A stretch of 17,713 nucleotides of DNA from Holophagaceae bacterium UBA1801 (GTDB lineage Bacteria > Acidobacteriota > Holophagae > Holophagales > Holophagaceae): positions 30,276 to 47,988 of the forward strand of contig DCFP01000144.1 of assembly GCA_002319925.1 (NCBI GenBank). Reading direction: 5' to 3'. The notes beneath the pieces were generated by a model. The model saw only the letters and a list, made by a program, of their open reading frames with translations. It had not been told where the DNA came from and made no database searches. The translations under genes and the position numbers were made by a program. Below are positions 14,369 to 17,713 of the stretch, one piece after another; the first letter of the stretch is position 1; every line of letters begins with the position of its first letter.

Positions 14369-15283
14369 TCACCTTTGTGATTGGCCCAAGGCCTTTCGGA
14401 CCTCGGCCGCTGCATAGTCGCGGGCGCAGCGGAGTCCGTGGAACGCAGCCTGCATCTGGGCCTTCAACAGGATGAAACTCGGGTCCTCCGGGTCGAAGGA
14501 AGAGCGTTTTTCGAAGCCAAGGAAGAGCGCTCCCAATGTTGAATCGCCGTTACGAAGGGGAACCAGATAACCATCCGGATAGCCGCCTTCCCAGCCCCAT
14601 TCCAGCGTTTCCCTCAATGCCTGGGGTGCGGGCAGACTTCCGAGGCTGGCCCAGGGACGTTCTCCCTTGCGGATGAGTATCCCCCATTGAGAGGCATCCG
14701 GTAGGAGCACCACATAGCCATCCGGAGCGAACCGCTCCGCCAAATGCTTCAAGAATGGCTCCACCAATCGTTTTTCATCCACTTCCACCTGGGCCGACAT
14801 CAACAACGCGTTCAGGGCGAGCACCTCTTCATGGAAGGACTTTAGCGTCTTCACGCGCGACACGACCCGCTCTTCGAGATCCTTCCGGTAGGCCTCCAAC
14901 TGCATGAGGAGCCTCGCGTGCTCCAGCGCCCGGTCGAGGACCGCTTCGATCTCCACGAGTTTGAATGGCTTCTGAACGAAATCGTAAGCGCCCCGTTTGA
15001 TGGCCTCCACGGTCACATCCAGGCTGGCGTAGCCGGTGATAATCACACACAGCGCTTTCGGATCCCGGGCTTTGACGGCCGCGATCAGATCCAATCCAGA
15101 AGGCCCACCCGGCATGTGCAGATCGGTGACGATGACCGGATAGTGCTTCTGCTCGATGAGGGAAAGGGCCATCGTGGCACTGTCCGTGTCGTCCACGGTA
15201 TAGCCGTCCCTCGCCAAGGCTTCTTTCAAGGGAAGCCGGAAATCAGGTTCATCGTCCACGATGAGGATGGGATCCGGAGTCAT
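14369..15283 (-). CDS. Response regulator with C-terminal GAF-like output domain
   Basis: A 304-aa protein. The receiver domain (4-122) has the acidic pair Asp10/Asp11, phosphoacceptor Asp54 in VTDLHMPGG, Thr83 and Lys105 (QKPFKL). A coiled-coil segment (122-165) follows, then a GAF-like domain (about 165-285: GYVVLLPDASQWGILIRKG...LVPLRNGDSTLGALFLGF). There is no DNA-binding or enzymatic domain, so output is probably by protein or ligand interaction. The receiver is strikingly similar to that of the adjacent HD-GYP regulator. It starts 10 nt after that gene's stop, with AGGA upstream. The cognate histidine kinase is not in the window. Confidence 0.9.
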   Translation of the reverse strand: MTPDPILIVDDEPDFRLPLKEALARDGYTVDDTDSATMALSLIEQKHYPVIVTDLHMPGGPSGLDLIAAVKARDPKALCVIITGYASLDVTVEAIKRGAYDFVQKPFKLVEIEAVLDRALEHARLLMQLEAYRKDLEERVVSRVKTLKSFHEEVLALNALLMSAQVEVDEKRLVEPFLKHLAERFAPDGYVVLLPDASQWGILIRKGERPWASLGSLPAPQALRETLEWGWEGGYPDGYLVPLRNGDSTLGALFLGFEKRSSFDPEDPSFILLKAQMQAAFHGLRCARDYAAAEVRKALGQSQR

Positions 15284-15293
15284 ATCCCCTATC

Positions 15294-16712
15294 CTACGAT
15301 CTGAACCGTGGAATGGTCAGCTCGTAGATCTTGGCGTCCACAAATATCCGCAGGGCTTCAGGATCCAGCAATCCCGACCGGACCTCCCCTTCCAGAATCT
15401 CGAGGCTCCGGGGCACCGTCACGGCCACCTTGTAGGGCCGGTCCGCTGCCACCAAGGCATCGTAGACATCCGCAACCGCCATGAGCTTGCTCTGGGGCGG
15501 GATCTGGTCCGCCTTGAGGCCTCGGGGATAACCTTTGCCGTTGAGCCGCTCGTGATGAGCGTAGGCGATCTCAGGCAGGCCCGCCAGGGAACCGGTCCAG
15601 GGTATCTGGCTCAGGAAGCGGTAGGTGTGGGTGACGTGGCTGTTGACCTCATCGCGCTCGGACTCGGACAGGCTGCCTTTGGCGATTTTCAAGGCGGCAA
15701 TGTCATCGCCTTCCAGAATGTGCTCCCTGCGGCCTTCCCAGTGGGTGAACTCCAGTGCCTCGAGGTCGTCCATGGCCTCCACGACTTCCAGCGGCAACAC
15801 CTGGGGCTCATTGCACCGCGCGATCAAATCGATCAGACGGCGGCTTTCCCGGCGCCGTTCGTCGACCAGAGCCCAGAACTGACCCTTGGCCGGTCTCTGG
15901 CCTTCGTCCCAGGCTCGCTCCATGGCCGCCAGCGCGATCTCCATATCCCTCTGGTAGAGCCGCTGCAGGATGCGCTCCAGCCGCTCCGGCTGGAGCTTGC
16001 GAGCCTTCACGAGGACCTGTTCCCGGACCCCCACTTTCCCGAAGTCGTGGAGAAGACTCGCGTAGCGGATTTCCTTGATCTGCTGATCCGTGAACTGGAG
16101 CGGTCCGTAGGGTCCGTTGGGGGTCCGGTTCACGGCTTCCGCGAGGCCCACAGTCAATTCCGCCACGCGGGAGGAATGCCCGGAAGTGGAAGGATCTCGC
16201 GCTTCAATGGCCAGCACGCTGGCCTGCACGAAGCCATCGAAGAGTTTCTCGATGTCTTCCTTGAGGCCCAGGATTTCCTGGGTGCGCTCCATGACCATCT
16301 CTTCAAGACGGGATTGGTAAGCTTCGTTCTCTCGCAGGGACCGGTAGTGGCCCAGGGCACGGATCAGGCTGGCTTCCAGCTCGGCGAGCTTGAAAGGTTT
16401 TTGGATGAAGTCGTAGGCGCCCCGCTTTAGGGCCAGAATCGCGGACTCGGTGGTGGCGTACCCGGTCATCAGGATGCAGAAGGTCCGAGGATCGATGGTC
16501 TGGATTTCCTTGAGCAGTTCGAGGCCCGAGAGACCGCCGGGCATGTTCAGATCCGTGAACAGAATGGCGTAGTGCTGTTCCTTGACCAACTCCACAGCCG
16601 ATTCAGCGCTGTCAGCTCCCTCCACGATGTAGCCCATGCCATCCAGCGCCTCCACAAGGAGGTTTCGGAAGTCGGCTTCATCGTCGACGATCAGGACTCG
16701 ATGTTTTTCCAT
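15294..16712 (-). CDS. Response regulator with HD-GYP phosphodiesterase domain
   Basis: A 472-aa protein. The receiver (4-122) carries Asp10/Asp11, Asp54, Thr83 and Lys105. A coiled linker (123-160) leads to an HD-GYP domain expected to hydrolyse c-di-GMP. Metal-site elements are present: His179 (SGHSSRV), LLHDFGKVGV (His222-Asp223), His359, HHERLNGKGYP (386-396) and VADVYDAL (Asp414). A helical insert of roughly 120 residues (235-350) separates the HD motif from the later histidines, far longer than in typical HD-GYP proteins. ATG 16712 has GGAT 7 nt upstream. It is first in a cluster with the GAF-like regulator, NagZ-like enzyme and clpP, 90 bp after clpB. Confidence 0.93.
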   Translation of the reverse strand: MEKHRVLIVDDEADFRNLLVEALDGMGYIVEGADSAESAVELVKEQHYAILFTDLNMPGGLSGLELLKEIQTIDPRTFCILMTGYATTESAILALKRGAYDFIQKPFKLAELEASLIRALGHYRSLRENEAYQSRLEEMVMERTQEILGLKEDIEKLFDGFVQASVLAIEARDPSTSGHSSRVAELTVGLAEAVNRTPNGPYGPLQFTDQQIKEIRYASLLHDFGKVGVREQVLVKARKLQPERLERILQRLYQRDMEIALAAMERAWDEGQRPAKGQFWALVDERRRESRRLIDLIARCNEPQVLPLEVVEAMDDLEALEFTHWEGRREHILEGDDIAALKIAKGSLSESERDEVNSHVTHTYRFLSQIPWTGSLAGLPEIAYAHHERLNGKGYPRGLKADQIPPQSKLMAVADVYDALVAADRPYKVAVTVPRSLEILEGEVRSGLLDPEALRIFVDAKIYELTIPRFRS

Positions 16713-16802
16713 GGATGATCCATTCCGAACATCCTATCGACTGGTAACTTCAATTGGACAAGTTTCGGACGGGGCTCGTTCCAGGATCTTCCGGAAATGG
16801 CG

Positions 16803-17713
16803 TTATTGAACAGCTCCCGGCTCAACCCGCAATTCTTCTTCGTGGACGTTGAGACTAGCCAGACTGCCCGGTTGCAACCGTCCTTCGAGGATCATCCTCG
16901 ACAGAGGGTTCACGACCACCTGCTGTATGAGCCGCTTCAAAGGCCTAGCTCCCATTTGCGGATCGAAGCCTTCCTTGGCTATCCAATCCAAGGCGTTCTC
17001 AGGTATCTGTAGACTGATCCGCCGTTCGCTCAGCATGGCCTCCACGCGCGCCAACTGGATATTCGCGACTGCAACCATATCCTCCTGGCTCAGGGCGCGG
17101 AAGGAAACGACCTCGTCGACACGGTTCAGGAATTCCGGGCGGAAGTAGGATCGAAGAGCCGCCTGGACCTCTTTCTGGGCCTTCTCCATCTGCCCACCGG
17201 CTTCGAAGATGGCGGAACTGCCCACATTGGATGTCATGAGTACCACGGTGTTGCGGAAATTCACCGTGCGCCCCTTTCCGTCCGTGAGGCGACCATCCTC
17301 GAGCACTTGCAGGAAGAGATCGAAGATGCGCGGATGCGCCTTCTCCATCTCGTCGAGAAGGATCACGGAATAAGGTCTTCGCCTTACCGCTTCGGTCAGT
17401 CGGCCGCCTTCCTCGTATCCGATGTAGCCGGGTGCCGCACCGATCAATCGCGTTGCATCGGCTTCGTGGGTGAATTCGCTCATATCAATGCGCACGAGTG
17501 CGTTCTCGTCGTCGAACAGAAATTCCGCCAGAGATCGCGCCACCTCGGTCTTGCCCACGCCCGTCGGGCCAAGAAACAGGAAGCTGCCGATGGGGCGTTT
17601 CAGATCGGAGAGCCCTGCACGATTCCTGCGCAGAGCGTCGCTGATGGCCACCAGGGCCGCGTCCTGACCCACCACTCGCTGCCGAAGCCGCTCTTCCATG
17701 TGGAGGAGTTTCT
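16803..17713 (-). CDS. clpB: ClpB disaggregase, C-terminal part (cut by window end)
   Basis: The visible 303 codons (KLLHMEERL... to GAVQ) are the second AAA+ module and small C-terminal domain of ClpB, which with DnaK resolves protein aggregates. Walker A is GPTGVGKT, Walker B VILLDEMEKAHP, and sensor motifs VVLMTSNVGS and RPEFLNRVDEVV follow. The C-terminal domain has DPQMGARPLKRLIQQ. The reading frame is open through the window edge and continues into KLLH, which in ClpB precedes MEERL, so the gene is partial here and not an intact short protein. The last 90 bp before the HD-GYP gene show no strong terminator. Confidence 0.95.
   Translation of the reverse strand, partial: KLLHMEERLRQRVVGQDAALVAISDALRRNRAGLSDLKRPIGSFLFLGPTGVGKTEVARSLAEFLFDDENALVRIDMSEFTHEADATRLIGAAPGYIGYEEGGRLTEAVRRRPYSVILLDEMEKAHPRIFDLFLQVLEDGRLTDGKGRTVNFRNTVVLMTSNVGSSAIFEAGGQMEKAQKEVQAALRSYFRPEFLNRVDEVVSFRALSQEDMVAVANIQLARVEAMLSERRISLQIPENALDWIAKEGFDPQMGARPLKRLIQQVVVNPLSRMILEGRLQPGSLASLNVHEEELRVEPGAVQ

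Noticed and set aside
15261..16430. Plus-strand open frame of 389 codons
   Set aside because: Antisense to the REC-HD-GYP gene, whose motifs are unambiguous.
16713..16802. Promoter or terminator between clpB and the HD-GYP gene
   Set aside because: TTGTCC and TAGGAT occur, but 19 nt apart. The one hairpin (TCCAGGA/TCCGGA) is imperfect and lacks a T-run.

Overview
The window is high-GC bacterial chromosome with dense, mostly minus-strand genes. The gene mix suggests an environmental Gram-negative of the Acidobacteriota (Holophaga/Geothrix-like). It includes an FYDLN-type zinc-ribbon protein, a GAF-like hypothetical of a style I associate with Acidobacteriota, an Rsb-type partner-switching module, a Hanks kinase fused to a beta-helix, PilZ and HD-GYP regulators, HtpX, ClpP and ClpB. 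This placement is an inference from family content, not from a marker gene.

Layout. (1) 1-2794, minus strand: tRNA-Arg(UCG), an intergenic hairpin element beside a duplicated piece of the tRNA promoter region, an adenosine-deaminase-family enzyme, an FYDLN zinc-ribbon protein and a GAF-like hypothetical. (2) 2795-3289: a gene-free stretch holding a 379-bp element with 32-bp terminal inverted repeats and several strong internal hairpins (MITE-like). It ends 2 nt before the Shine-Dalgarno sequence of the next gene. (3) 3290-8954, plus strand: STAS anti-sigma-factor antagonist, RsbW-like kinase, GAF/SpoIIE-type PP2C phosphatase, HtpX protease, and a Ser/Thr kinase with a long C-terminal parallel beta-helix. 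(4) 8955-17713, minus strand, listed here by increasing coordinate: a PilZ/pseudo-receiver protein, YchF, an aldose-1-epimerase-like protein, ClpP, a NagZ-like GH3 enzyme, a REC-GAF-like response regulator, a REC-HD-GYP response regulator, and the C-terminal part of ClpB, which runs off the window.

Functional themes are signalling and protein quality control. The STAS, RsbW-like and PP2C proteins form a complete partner switch with no sigma factor beside it. The two tandem response regulators sit in a tight cluster with a cell-wall-recycling-type hydrolase and ClpP, between the ClpB end and tandem hairpin terminators. PilZ (c-di-GMP binding) and HD-GYP (c-di-GMP hydrolysis) proteins both occur within 8 kb.

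The most unusual signal is non-coding. Intergenic hairpin elements share a fixed geometry: a 10-1-10 palindrome with a constant CAGTG centre, a 21-nt conserved box, a GAT linker and an outer stem. Their stem sequences differ between copies yet remain perfectly complementary. A palindrome of the same geometry lies inside the inverted-repeat element.
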